The notes beneath the pieces were generated by a model. The model searched no databases. It had not been told where the DNA came from and saw nothing but the letters and a program-made list of their open reading frames with translations. Shown here one piece after another: positions 1 to 5,439 of a DNA stretch of 5,606 nt (position 1 is the stretch's first letter; each line of letters starts with the position of its first letter). A program made the translations under genes and the position numbers. The DNA lies in assembly GCA_905234575.1 (NCBI GenBank), contig CAJOIG010000115.1:1-5606 (forward strand), in the 5' to 3' direction. This DNA is from an uncultured Oscillospiraceae bacterium (lineage in GTDB: Bacteria; Bacillota; Clostridia; Oscillospirales; Oscillospiraceae).

Positions 1-249
1 CCCGCCTGGAAGAAGGAGCGGATCATCGACCGGGTGAACCGGCAGCTCGGCTGGCTGTCTCCCGGGTGCGGGCCCTGCTTCTTCGTGACGGAGCGCTGCC
101 CCGTGTACCTCCGGGAGCTCGAGATCTACAGCTGGCGGGAGGACATGGACAACACCCCCGAGGACGGGAACGACCACATGATCAACGCCGTGCAGTACGC
201 ATGGCTGCCCTATGAAAACCAGATCGGCACAGAAAGGAGCAGATCATAA
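1..249 (+). CDS. Terminase large subunit, C-terminal fragment (5' end outside window)
   Basis: The large terminase is the ATP-driven DNA packaging motor that docks on the portal and cuts concatemeric phage DNA with an RNase H-like nuclease domain. Only the last 82 codons are present; the frame is open from base 1 and ends at TAA 247-249. The diagnostic stretch is DGNDHMINAVQYAW at fragment residues 55-68. In this family an Asp in a D-H-x-I-(D/N)-A-x-R/Q-Y context lies at the end of the nuclease domain and is usually one of the metal-binding acidic residues. The preceding segment (YLRELEIYSWRED, then an acidic turn) fits the family's final strands. The in-frame GTG at 34 is an internal valine, not a start, because the homologous sequence runs through it. 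The gene lies directly upstream of the portal gene, the classical order. The family call is from recognition of the motif; the nuclease role of the specific Asp is inferred. Confidence 0.85.
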   Translation, partial: PAWKKERIIDRVNRQLGWLSPGCGPCFFVTERCPVYLRELEIYSWREDMDNTPEDGNDHMINAVQYAWLPYENQIGTERSRS

Positions 250-252
250 ACA

Positions 253-1683
253 ATGGGATGGCTGCGAGAACACTGGCCCCTGCGCTGGGGCCGCATGACG
301 CCGGCGCCGGAGCGCTGGGTAAACATCCGGGAGCCGCTGACGTTCGAAATGAACGTCCTCAAAAACAAGCTGTGGTACCGGGGGGAGCCCTCGGAGCTGG
401 AGCAGTTCTTCCGGCAGACGGCGGGCTCGGACCTGGAGCGGGCGCGCTTCTGGGCCTCCGCCCCCCAGGACCGGGTGCGGAAGCTGCACTCCGGGCTGCC
501 CGGCACGGTGGTGGACCGCTACCGGGACATCGTGACCACGGACTATTCCGGGATCTCCTTCGGGGAGACGGGGGCAAGGCACCCGGTCCTGGACCGCTGG
601 AGGGCGATCTCGGACGCCTGCCGGTTCCCGACCCTGCTGGGGGAGGCCGTGGCGGGCGCGCTCTCCTCCGGGGACGGCGCCTTCAAGCTGAGCCTGCGGC
701 CCGGCGAGCCCCTGCCCCGGGTGAGCTTCTATGAGGCGGACCGGGTGGAATTCACGGAGGACGACGGACGCCTGGAGGAGGTGCGGTTCTACACGCCCTA
801 CCGGGAGGACCGGAAGGAATACCGCCTGGAGGAGCGCTACGGGCACGGCTATGTGCGCTACCGCCTGCTGGACGCCGAGGGCCGCGAGGTCCCGCGGACG
901 CTGCTGGCCGCCACCCGGGAGCTGACGGACGTGCGCTTTGACGAAAGCCTTCTCCTCGCGGTGCCCCTCGTACTCTTCGGGACCGGAAAATGGCCCGGGC
1001 GCGGCAAAGCGCTCTTCGACGGGAAGACCGACGCCCTGGACGCCCTCGACGAGGTGCTGTCCCAGTGGGTGGACGCCGTGCGCATGGGCCGGGTCAAGCG
1101 CTACATCCCGGAGGACATGCTCCCCCGGGACCCGGACACCGGCCGGGTGCTGGCGCCGAACCCCTTCGACAACGCCTTCATCGCCGTCGGCACCACGGGC
1201 CTGGAGGGCGCCGCCGAGCGCATCGAGGTCTCCCAGCCGGAGGTGGCCGTCGCGGCCTACCAGGGCAGCTACGCCGCGTTCCTCGACCTGGCGCTCCAGG
1301 GGATCATGAGCCCGGCGAGCCTCGGAATCGACCTCAAGAAGACCGACAACGCCGAGGCCCAGCGGGAGAAGGAGCACATCACCATGCACGTCCGCGGCCG
1401 GATCGTGGACGCCCTGTGCGACACGCTGCCGGTCCTGGCCCGCACGCTCCTGCAGACGGAGGACCTGCTGGCCGGCCGCCCCCTGGGGACCTACACGCCC
1501 TCCGTCAGCTTCGGGGAATACGCGAGCCCGGATTTCGGCAGCGCGGTGCAGACCGTCGCCGTGGCGCGGCAGGCGGGCGTCATCAGCGTGGAGCAGGCGG
1601 TGGAGGAGCTCTACGGCGACACCTGGAGCGCCGAGGAGAAGGCCGCCGAGGCGGAACGCATCCGCCGCGAGCGGACCGAATGA
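253..1683 (+). CDS. Phage portal protein
   Basis: The portal forms the dodecameric ring at one capsid vertex through which DNA enters and leaves; it nucleates procapsid assembly and binds terminase. The 476-residue product has the usual size for the SPP1 gp6-like portals of Gram-positive phages. Visible hallmarks are an N-terminal NVLKNKLWYRGEPSELEQF segment (about residues 35-53), a middle DALDEVLSQWVDAVRMGRVK helix typical of the stem region, and SPASLGIDLKKTDNAEAQRE from about residue 353, a conserved portal signature. The C-terminus is a charged helix rich in Glu and Arg. ATG 253 is chosen because it is the first start after the terminase stop (3 bases away). Its Shine-Dalgarno AAAGGAG at 233-239 lies inside the terminase gene with a rather long 13-base spacing, so the in-frame ATG at 295 remains a weaker alternative. 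No Mu gpF-like minor head gene follows it, as is common elsewhere; the scaffold comes next after 18 bases. Confidence 0.93.
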   Translation: MGWLREHWPLRWGRMTPAPERWVNIREPLTFEMNVLKNKLWYRGEPSELEQFFRQTAGSDLERARFWASAPQDRVRKLHSGLPGTVVDRYRDIVTTDYSGISFGETGARHPVLDRWRAISDACRFPTLLGEAVAGALSSGDGAFKLSLRPGEPLPRVSFYEADRVEFTEDDGRLEEVRFYTPYREDRKEYRLEERYGHGYVRYRLLDAEGREVPRTLLAATRELTDVRFDESLLLAVPLVLFGTGKWPGRGKALFDGKTDALDALDEVLSQWVDAVRMGRVKRYIPEDMLPRDPDTGRVLAPNPFDNAFIAVGTTGLEGAAERIEVSQPEVAVAAYQGSYAAFLDLALQGIMSPASLGIDLKKTDNAEAQREKEHITMHVRGRIVDALCDTLPVLARTLLQTEDLLAGRPLGTYTPSVSFGEYASPDFGSAVQTVAVARQAGVISVEQAVEELYGDTWSAEEKAAEAERIRRERTE

Positions 1684-1701
1684 CACGAAAGGAGACACGG
1701 A

Positions 1702-2124
1702 ATGAACACAGAAGAGCTCATGGAGCTGGGCCTCTCGGAGGAGCAGGCGGAGCTGGCGCTCGCCGCCTTTGAGGAGGCCCTGGAGGAAAACAACCGACGG
1801 CTGGAGGCGGCCCACGCCGACACCCTGCGGGGGATGGCCCTGGAAAACGCCCTGACCCTCGCCCTGGCCGACGCTCACGACGTCGGTCTCGCGGCCAGTC
1901 TCATCGACCGATCCGCGCTGACGGTGGAGGAGGACGGCGTCGTCGCAGGCCTGGCCGAGCAGGTGCAGGCCCTGCGGGAACAGAAGCCCTTCCTCTTCCG
2001 GGCCGCGGCGGTCCCGGGCTTCACGCTCGGCGCGGCGCCGGCCTCCGGCGTATCCGAGGCCCTCGGCGGCAGCCTGACCCTGCGGGACGTCATCTCCGGC
2101 CGCCTCCACTCGCAGAGGGGGTGA
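1702..2124 (+). CDS. Gp20-like capsid scaffolding protein (short)
   Basis: This is probably the internal scaffold that directs coat protein into a procapsid and then leaves. It is recognised by position (between portal and major capsid genes) and by the conserved C-terminal half of the phage minor structural protein Gp20 family: an ID pair at residues 68-69, then an acidic EEDG turn, GLAEQVQALREQ, and KPFLF at residues 95-99. The N-terminal part is helical and charged (Glu/Ala/Arg-rich, about residues 10-45) and could form a short coiled coil. At 140 residues it is shorter than the roughly 160-200 I expect for the family; the missing part appears to be the central coiled-coil spacer. The C-terminal tail (residues 100-140) is Gly/Ala-rich and probably flexible, ending in a basic patch that may contact coat protein. 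ATG 1702 has AAAGGAG at 1688-1694 with 7-base spacing. I see no protease domain or separate protease gene. Confidence 0.8.
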   Translation: MNTEELMELGLSEEQAELALAAFEEALEENNRRLEAAHADTLRGMALENALTLALADAHDVGLAASLIDRSALTVEEDGVVAGLAEQVQALREQKPFLFRAAAVPGFTLGAAPASGVSEALGGSLTLRDVISGRLHSQRG

Positions 2125-2141
2125 TGGCTGTGAGACCGTAA
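2124..2141 (+). other. Five-codon open frame (MAVRP) overlapping the scaffold stop
   Basis: An ATG at 2124 shares one base with the scaffold stop (TGATG arrangement) and is followed by four codons and TAA at 2139-2141. A purine-rich AGAGGGGG (2113-2120) lies just upstream and could serve as a ribosome binding site. Such an overlap allows re-initiation, so it might act as a tiny leader before the capsid gene. A start this short can easily arise by chance, and nothing else supports it as a coding gene. Confidence 0.15.
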
Positions 2142-2193
2142 TATCCACCGAAAGCTGAAACAACCAATCGATTTGAAAAGGAGAGTATTTATC
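2125..2193 (+). promoter_or_regulatory. AT-rich untranslated leader of the major capsid gene
   Basis: This is the longest gap in the window and differs sharply from its surroundings: 28 of 69 bases are G or C (about 41%), while the flanking genes are clearly GC-rich. It ends in a strong Shine-Dalgarno run, AAAAGGAGAG at 2176-2185. An A/U-rich, weakly structured leader would favour high translation, which suits the most abundant structural protein. I looked for a sigma-70 promoter: the TAATAT at 2139 has no matching -35 element, and the TTGAAA at 2173 overlaps the Shine-Dalgarno site and has no -10 before the start. I also see no convincing hairpin or terminator. The role as a translational leader is inference. 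Confidence 0.5.
2176..2185 (+). promoter_or_regulatory. Ribosome binding site deciding the capsid start
   Basis: AAAAGGAGAG lies with its GGAG core (2180-2183) 10 bases before ATG 2194. It overlaps the possible upstream TTG start at 2173, so that earlier start is not credible and the capsid protein begins MAVSL at 2194. Confidence 0.8.
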
Positions 2194-3159
2194 ATGGCAG
2201 TTTCTTTGGCTGACGCGAAGCTCAAGGTGCAGGACGACCTGCAGGCGGGCGTGATCGACGAGTTCCGCAAGAGCAACTGGATCCTGGACCACATTCTCTT
2301 CGACGACTGCGTCGCCCCTACCGGCAACGGCGCCGCCGCGACCTACTCCTATCTGCGGCTGTATTCCCAGCCCACCGCCTCCTTCCGCCAGGTGAACAAC
2401 GAGTATGAGTCCGCGGAGGTCACCCGCTCGAAGATCACCACCGACGTGAAGATCTTCGGCGGCAGCTACAAGATCGACCGCATCATCGCGGACCTGGGCG
2501 GCGCGGTGGACGAGATCCAGCTCCAGCAGTCCCAGAAGATCAAGGCCGCTCAGGCCCTGTTCAACGACACCTTCATCAACGGCGACGTCTCCACATCCCC
2601 CAACGCCTTCGACGGCATCGAGAAGGCGGTCCGCCGCGCGTCCACGGCCTACAACGGCGGCAGCGACGACGCGCCCATCGATCTTTCCACCAGCGCGGCG
2701 GTCACGGAGAACTATATGGCGTTCCTCGACATACTGGACGAGTTCCTCATGGGCATCGACGGCACGCCCTCCTGCCTCCTCGGCAACACCCGCATGATCG
2801 CGAAGCTGCGCGCCTGCGCCCGCCGCGCGTCCATGTATCAGACGAGCGTCGACGATTTCGGTCAGCAGATCGAGACCTACGCGGGCATCCCCCTCGTGGA
2901 CATGAAGACCAAGTCCGGCTCCAACGATCCGGTCATTGACACCGACGAGACCACCGGCACCACGAACCTCTATGCCGTGCGCCTCGGCCTGGACGGCGTC
3001 CACGCGGTGTCCTATCAGGGCGCATCCCCCATCCGCTGCTGGCTGCCCGACTTCTCCACCGCCGGCGCGGTGAAGATCGGCGAGGTGGAGATGAGCGCCG
3101 CCCTCGCCATCAAGACCTCCAAGGCCGTCGGCGCCTTCCGCAAGATCAAGGTGAAGTGA
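2194..3159 (+). CDS. Major capsid protein (HK97-fold type)
   Basis: This is the coat protein that polymerises into the icosahedral head shell. The 321-residue length, the place directly after portal and scaffold, and the sequence all fit a HK97-fold coat without a fused protease or long N-terminal delta domain; the scaffold is separate here. Recognisable segments are an N-terminal helix (MAVSLADAKLKVQDDLQ), an aromatic, Gln-rich loop around residues 48-68 followed by YESAEVTRSKITTDVKIFGG, which likely spans the E-loop and spine region, the NGD at about residues 129-131 followed by FDGIEKAVRRAST (about residues 138-150), and a C-terminal strand pattern from LYAVRLGLDGVHAV (near residue 259) to the basic end AFRKIKVK. 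Translation starts at ATG 2194, after the strong site at 2176-2185. It uses slightly less extreme GC codons than its neighbours, as expected for a highly expressed gene. The fold assignment is by family resemblance, not structure. Confidence 0.92.
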   Translation: MAVSLADAKLKVQDDLQAGVIDEFRKSNWILDHILFDDCVAPTGNGAAATYSYLRLYSQPTASFRQVNNEYESAEVTRSKITTDVKIFGGSYKIDRIIADLGGAVDEIQLQQSQKIKAAQALFNDTFINGDVSTSPNAFDGIEKAVRRASTAYNGGSDDAPIDLSTSAAVTENYMAFLDILDEFLMGIDGTPSCLLGNTRMIAKLRACARRASMYQTSVDDFGQQIETYAGIPLVDMKTKSGSNDPVIDTDETTGTTNLYAVRLGLDGVHAVSYQGASPIRCWLPDFSTAGAVKIGEVEMSAALAIKTSKAVGAFRKIKVK

Positions 3160-3160
3160 T

Positions 3161-3550
3161 ATGGCGGAATCGGCATACGCCGCGGCGGCGGACTATGCCG
3201 CCCTGTATCCCGGCGACGAGGCCCCGACCCCGGCGGAGCTCGCGGCGGTCTCCCGCCGCATCGACGCCCTGACCTTCGGGCGAATCCCGGCAGCGGGCGG
3301 GTTCGAGGCGCTCTCCGACTTCCGGAAGGCCCTCGTTCGGGAGGCGGCCTGCCGCCTGCTGCGCTTCGTCCGGGAAAACGCCGACGCCCTCGGCGCGGGG
3401 GTGAGCGCCTACGCCATCGACGGCGTCTCCCTCCGCTTCGGCCTCGGTCCCGGGACCTGCGTGCGCGGCGGCGTCGCCCTGCCCGGCGAGGTGAAGAGCC
3501 TCCTCGACCTGACCGGCCTCACCGACCGGACGCTGGGGGAGATCCCATGA
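3161..3550 (+). CDS. Head-tail connector protein
   Basis: This is probably the adaptor that forms the ring under the portal (the SPP1 gp15 / HK97 gp6 type position), extending the DNA channel and preparing the neck. The 129-residue product is mostly helical at first (a Tyr/Ala-rich start, then AELAAVSRRIDALTFGRI at about residues 25-42), with a helical KALVREAACRLLRFVRENAD segment (57-75). A short strand YAIDGVSLRFG (84-94), which resembles the conserved S/Y-x-I-x-D/G-V-S segment of connector proteins, follows, and it ends with LLDLTGL (114-120). ATG 3161 begins one base after the capsid stop, with AAGGTG at 3148-3153 inside the capsid gene acting as the binding site. It overlaps the next gene by ATGA at 3547-3550, so the pair is probably translationally coupled. 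Annotation as a connector rests on position and fold-like pattern; weaker than for portal or coat. Confidence 0.75.
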   Translation: MAESAYAAAADYAALYPGDEAPTPAELAAVSRRIDALTFGRIPAAGGFEALSDFRKALVREAACRLLRFVRENADALGAGVSAYAIDGVSLRFGLGPGTCVRGGVALPGEVKSLLDLTGLTDRTLGEIP

Positions 3551-3885
3551 AGTACCCGGCGCTGGTGACGAAGGCCGTCTGCACGACGCCCATCCGCCTC
3601 GTGATCTACGGCGAGACCCTGGACGAGGACGGCGCGCCCGCCGCCGCGGCCGCCTTCGAGGGGACCTGCTTCTGGCAGGACGGCGGCCGCGTGGAGCGCA
3701 CGGAGACCCAGCAGTACGTCCGCATTGCCGGGCGGGCGTATTTCCCGGGGGACATCTGCCCGGCGGTGCCCGTCATCGCGGCGGGCTACGCCGAGGTCCA
3801 CGGCGAGCGCCGCCCCATCGCCCGGGGCCGGAAGGCGCGGGACCCGGACGGCCGCGTGAACTACACGGAGGTCATCTTCACATGA
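3547..3885 (+). CDS. Head-closure / minor capsid protein (Minor_capsid_1-like)
   Basis: This 112-residue protein probably forms the next neck ring, closing the filled head and receiving the tail. It looks all-beta, with family-like features: a YGETLDEDGAP turn (residues 21-31), CFWQDGGRVERTETQQYVRI (41-60), GRAYFPGDICP (62-72) with the G-D-I-x-P turn, and a C-terminal DPDGRVNYTEVIF (99-111) that matches the common N-P-D-G-T-V-N-Y ending of this group. The start ATG 3547 overlaps the stop of the connector gene (ATGA), and GGGGGAG at 3535-3541 sits five bases before it. The four-alanine-rich run at 32-36 is probably a loop. The family name is my best recognition, not a confirmed match; a general head-tail joining protein is the main alternative and would have the same job. 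Confidence 0.65.
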   Translation: MKYPALVTKAVCTTPIRLVIYGETLDEDGAPAAAAAFEGTCFWQDGGRVERTETQQYVRIAGRAYFPGDICPAVPVIAAGYAEVHGERRPIARGRKARDPDGRVNYTEVIFT

Positions 3886-3920
3886 CGGGCGAAACGACCA
3901 GAAAGGGGGCTTTCGGATGA
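3882..3920 (+). other. 12-codon open frame bridging two neck genes
   Basis: An ATG at 3882 overlaps the stop of the head-closure gene (ATGA, 3882-3885). It opens a frame of 12 codons (MTGETTRKGAFG) that ends at TGA 3918-3920, which in turn overlaps the ATG 3917 of the next gene (ATGA, 3917-3920). It therefore fills the whole gap, with both junctions in the overlap style used elsewhere in this operon. The peptide itself has no recognisable function. It could carry ribosomes from one gene to the next, or be the remnant of a deleted gene; chance is also possible in so short a frame. There is no independent Shine-Dalgarno site directly before 3882. Confidence 0.3.
3898..3916 (+). promoter_or_regulatory. 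Hairpin enclosing a ribosome binding site
   Basis: GAAAG at 3901-3905 and CTTTC at 3910-3914 are perfect inverted repeats separated by GGGG, and CC 3898-3899 can pair with GG 3915-3916 if A3900 bulges out. The Shine-Dalgarno AAAGGGGG (3902-3909) for ATG 3917 lies within this stem-loop, so the site could be partly hidden unless ribosomes translating from upstream open it. Five perfect pairs is a short stem, and stability in the cell is not shown. Confidence 0.35.
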
Positions 3921-4327
3921 CCCTCAGCGAGATCCGGGACTTCGTCGCGGAACGCTCCCCGGCGGAGCATCACGCCATCGGCCGCCTGGACAACCAGCGG
4001 CAGAAGTCCCTCGGCGTCTACGGACGCAAGCGCTCCGGCGGGCCGGTGGTCGCCCTCGGGGGCCTGGGGCTTTCGAGCTACGGCGTCCGCTCGGTGCGGC
4101 TGCTGCTCCACTGGAACGAGAACGCCCGCGAGACCGAGGCGGCGGCGCAGGCCCTGTGGGACGCGCTCTCCTGCGCCGCGCACATCGACCTGCCCGGCGG
4201 CGGGCACATCCAGTGCGTCCGCCTGCTCACGCCGGAGCCCGTCGCCCTCGGGACCGACAAGGGCGGCGTTTACGAGTACGTCCTCGACATGGACGTGTAT
4301 TACCGGAGGGAATCCCTCACGATCTGA
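3917..4327 (+). CDS. Minor capsid / tail terminator-like protein
   Basis: This 136-residue protein is probably the tail-completion or terminator protein that caps the tail tube and joins it to the neck. It stands immediately before the tail tube gene, the usual place. Recognisable parts are KSLGVYGRKRSGGPVVALGG (residues 30-49), the central strand VRLLLHWNENARETEAAAQ (60-78) leading into a helix that sorts into a typical alpha/beta terminator fold, and LGTDKGGVYEYVLDMDVYY (111-129), whose G-T-D-x-x-G-V-Y-E pattern followed by an aromatic strand I associate with this group in Clostridial phages. ATG 3917 has AAAGGGGG at 3902-3909, spacing 7, but this site lies in a possible hairpin. The preceding stretch of 31 bases holds only a tiny bridging frame. 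Alternative name: Minor_capsid_3-like protein; both names point to the same neck-tail role. Confidence 0.7.
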   Translation: MTLSEIRDFVAERSPAEHHAIGRLDNQRQKSLGVYGRKRSGGPVVALGGLGLSSYGVRSVRLLLHWNENARETEAAAQALWDALSCAAHIDLPGGGHIQCVRLLTPEPVALGTDKGGVYEYVLDMDVYYRRESLTI

Positions 4328-4332
4328 TTCAT

Positions 4333-4337
4333 GGAGG
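4333..4337 (+). promoter_or_regulatory. Ribosome binding site deciding the tail tube start
   Basis: GGAGG at 4333-4337 is placed 8 bases before ATG 4346. It overlaps the earlier in-frame ATG at 4331, which has no binding site of its own, so the tail tube protein should begin MSTTSG at 4346 rather than MEVFAM at 4331. Confidence 0.8.
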
Positions 4338-4345
4338 TATTTGCA

Positions 4346-4789
4346 ATGTCTACCACAAGCGGAGTGTATCCCTGCTACGAAAACCAGTTCCAGGTGGATG
4401 TGTCGAACACGTCCACGGCGAGCTTCAAGACCATCGCGGACTGCGAGAGCTTCTCCGTCAGCTTCGACAACGGCGTCGAGGAGTGGCGTCCCTTCGAGCA
4501 GGAGGGCTGGGTCCGCCGCCTGCTGACCGCCAAGGGCGTCACCATCAGTATCACCGGCAAGCGCTGCCTGGGCGATGACGGCAGCGATTTCATCGCGGGC
4601 CTCGCCTGGAAGAACGGCCGGGAGGCCGAGACGGACTTCCAGTGGACCTTCCCCGACGGCACCGTCGTGACCTTCGCGGACGCGGTCATCAACGTCACGA
4701 ACATCGGCTCCGCCGACAGCACCAGCGTCGCCCCGCTGGAGTTCGAGGTCCAGTCGAACGGCAAGCCCACCGTCACCCCGGCGGGCTAA
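4346..4789 (+). CDS. Phage tail tube protein
   Basis: This 147-residue protein should form the stacked rings of the tail tube through which DNA passes into the cell. It is recognised by its place between the neck genes and the chaperones and by its sequence: a beta-rich N-terminus (VYPCYENQFQVDV), KTIADCESFSVSFDNGVEEW (about residues 26-45), a helix-strand part with TAKGVTISITGKR, and WTFPDGTVVTFADAVINV starting at residue 100, followed by APLEFEVQSNGKPT at the end. The W-x-F-P-D-G-T and the final L-E-F-x-V-x-S-N-G-K-P pattern are characteristic of major tail proteins of this type. No sheath gene lies next to it, so the tail is probably long and non-contractile. No C-terminal immunoglobulin-like extension is present. 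It ends at TAA 4787-4789 and the next gene begins within 11 bases. Confidence 0.85.
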   Translation: MSTTSGVYPCYENQFQVDVSNTSTASFKTIADCESFSVSFDNGVEEWRPFEQEGWVRRLLTAKGVTISITGKRCLGDDGSDFIAGLAWKNGREAETDFQWTFPDGTVVTFADAVINVTNIGSADSTSVAPLEFEVQSNGKPTVTPAG

Positions 4790-4799
4790 GGTGGCCGGC

Positions 4800-5099
4800 A
4801 TGACCTACGACCTGACCGAAAAGCTCCGCTTCCGCGAGGACCCGAAGCTCATCGTCCGGGACGCCAGACTCACGGTGCGCTCGGACGCCGAGGTGGTCCT
4901 GCGGCTCATGGACCTCATCGCGGAAAAGGGCGAGGTGGGCGGCGCGCGGGAGGCCATGGGCCTCCTGCTCTCCGCCGCGGACCAGAAGCGGCTCGCGGCG
5001 CTCCACCTCAAGATGGACGACTACCTGGAGGTCCTGAAGGCCGCCGTGCGGCTCGCCCTGGGCGAGGACCCGGAGGAGAACGCTCCCGCGGGGGAATGA
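4800..5099 (+). CDS. Tail assembly chaperone (first of pair)
   Basis: This small acidic protein (99 residues) probably keeps the tape measure protein soluble and recruits tube subunits during tail assembly, like lambda gpG. It has the usual placement between tube and tape measure genes and a mostly helical pattern: FREDPKLIVRDARLTV (residues 11-26), SDAEVVLRLMDLIAEKG (28-44), and LHLKMDDYLEVLKAAVRLAL (69-88), then a charged, disordered tail. The conserved D-Y in the last helix fits the group. ATG 4800 is preferred over GTG 4791 because AAGGTGG at 4788-4794 lies five bases before it, whereas the GTG lies inside this site. The stop overlaps the next gene's start (ATGA, 5096-5099), and the next gene is in the -1 frame relative to this one. 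The specific family name is uncertain. Confidence 0.7.
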   Translation: MTYDLTEKLRFREDPKLIVRDARLTVRSDAEVVLRLMDLIAEKGEVGGAREAMGLLLSAADQKRLAALHLKMDDYLEVLKAAVRLALGEDPEENAPAGE

Positions 5100-5437
5100 C
5101 GGACCCGTACTATGACCTGAGCGAGGACTGGGAGCTGATCGCAGCCAGCTTCCAGTCCATGTACGGGCTGCGCCTCGCGGACGCGCTGCGGGATATGAAA
5201 TGGAGAGAGTTCCGGGCCCTGCTCGGCGGCCTCGACGGGAACACGCCCCTCGGCCGGATCGTCGCGATCCGCGCCGAGACGGACCCGGAGCGCCTGCGGA
5301 GCTTCACGCCGGAAATGCGGCGGCTGCGGGCGGCATGGCTCACCCGCCGGGCGCGGCAGAAGCCCCGGCAGGAGGTGGACGCCTTCCTCGCGGACATGAA
5401 GCGGGCCTTCCTCTCTCTGGCAGACAAGGAGGGATAG
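5096..5437 (+). CDS. Bacteriophage Gp15-family protein (tail assembly)
   Basis: The 113-residue product matches the phage Gp15 family that lies immediately before the tape measure gene in many siphoviruses of Gram-positive hosts, and is thought to work with the preceding protein as the second tail assembly chaperone. Motifs visible: DWELIAASFQSMYGLRL (residues 11-27), where D-W, S-F and the Y-G-x-R-L helix are family marks; MKWREFRALLGGLDGNTPLG (34-53), and GRIVAIRAETDPERL (53-67). The rest is helical and highly basic (several Arg and Lys pairs at about 75-95). Its start overlaps the chaperone stop by ATGA, so it is probably translationally coupled. A GGGGGA run (5090-5095) precedes the ATG too closely to act as a normal binding site; GGAGGAG at 5072-5078 lies further back. 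A short inverted repeat at 5255-5271 encodes conserved residues and is likely incidental. Confidence 0.82.
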   Translation: MTDPYYDLSEDWELIAASFQSMYGLRLADALRDMKWREFRALLGGLDGNTPLGRIVAIRAETDPERLRSFTPEMRRLRAAWLTRRARQKPRQEVDAFLADMKRAFLSLADKEG

Positions 5438-5439
5438 AC

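Noticed and set aside
990..1772. 260-codon + strand frame within the portal gene
   Set aside because: The translation is dominated by Arg, Gly and Pro, as expected of an out-of-frame reading in GC-rich DNA, while the portal frame has clear family motifs over the same bases.
2139..2144. TAATAT as a -10 promoter element in the capsid leader
   Set aside because: It matches the consensus at only four of six positions and there is no -35-like sequence at a suitable distance in the GC-rich end of the scaffold gene.
2173..2193. Upstream TTG start extending the capsid protein by seven residues
   Set aside because: The TTG directly adjoins the Shine-Dalgarno site that serves ATG 2194, and the extension (MKRRVFI) is simply translated leader sequence.
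244..3003. 919-codon open frame on the minus strand
   Set aside because: It lies exactly antisense and in codon register to three recognisable phage genes, crosses their boundaries, has a low-complexity Gly/Arg/Val/Leu-rich translation and follows from GC-rich codon use.
3878..4801. 307-codon open frame on the minus strand
   Set aside because: It is the antisense register shadow of the terminator and tail tube genes; the translation has no family features and no binding site at its start.
5255..5271. Seven-base inverted repeat CGGATCG-TCG-CGATCCG
   Set aside because: It lies inside the Gp15-family gene, where it encodes conserved residues, has only a three-base loop and no U-run follows, so it is not a terminator.
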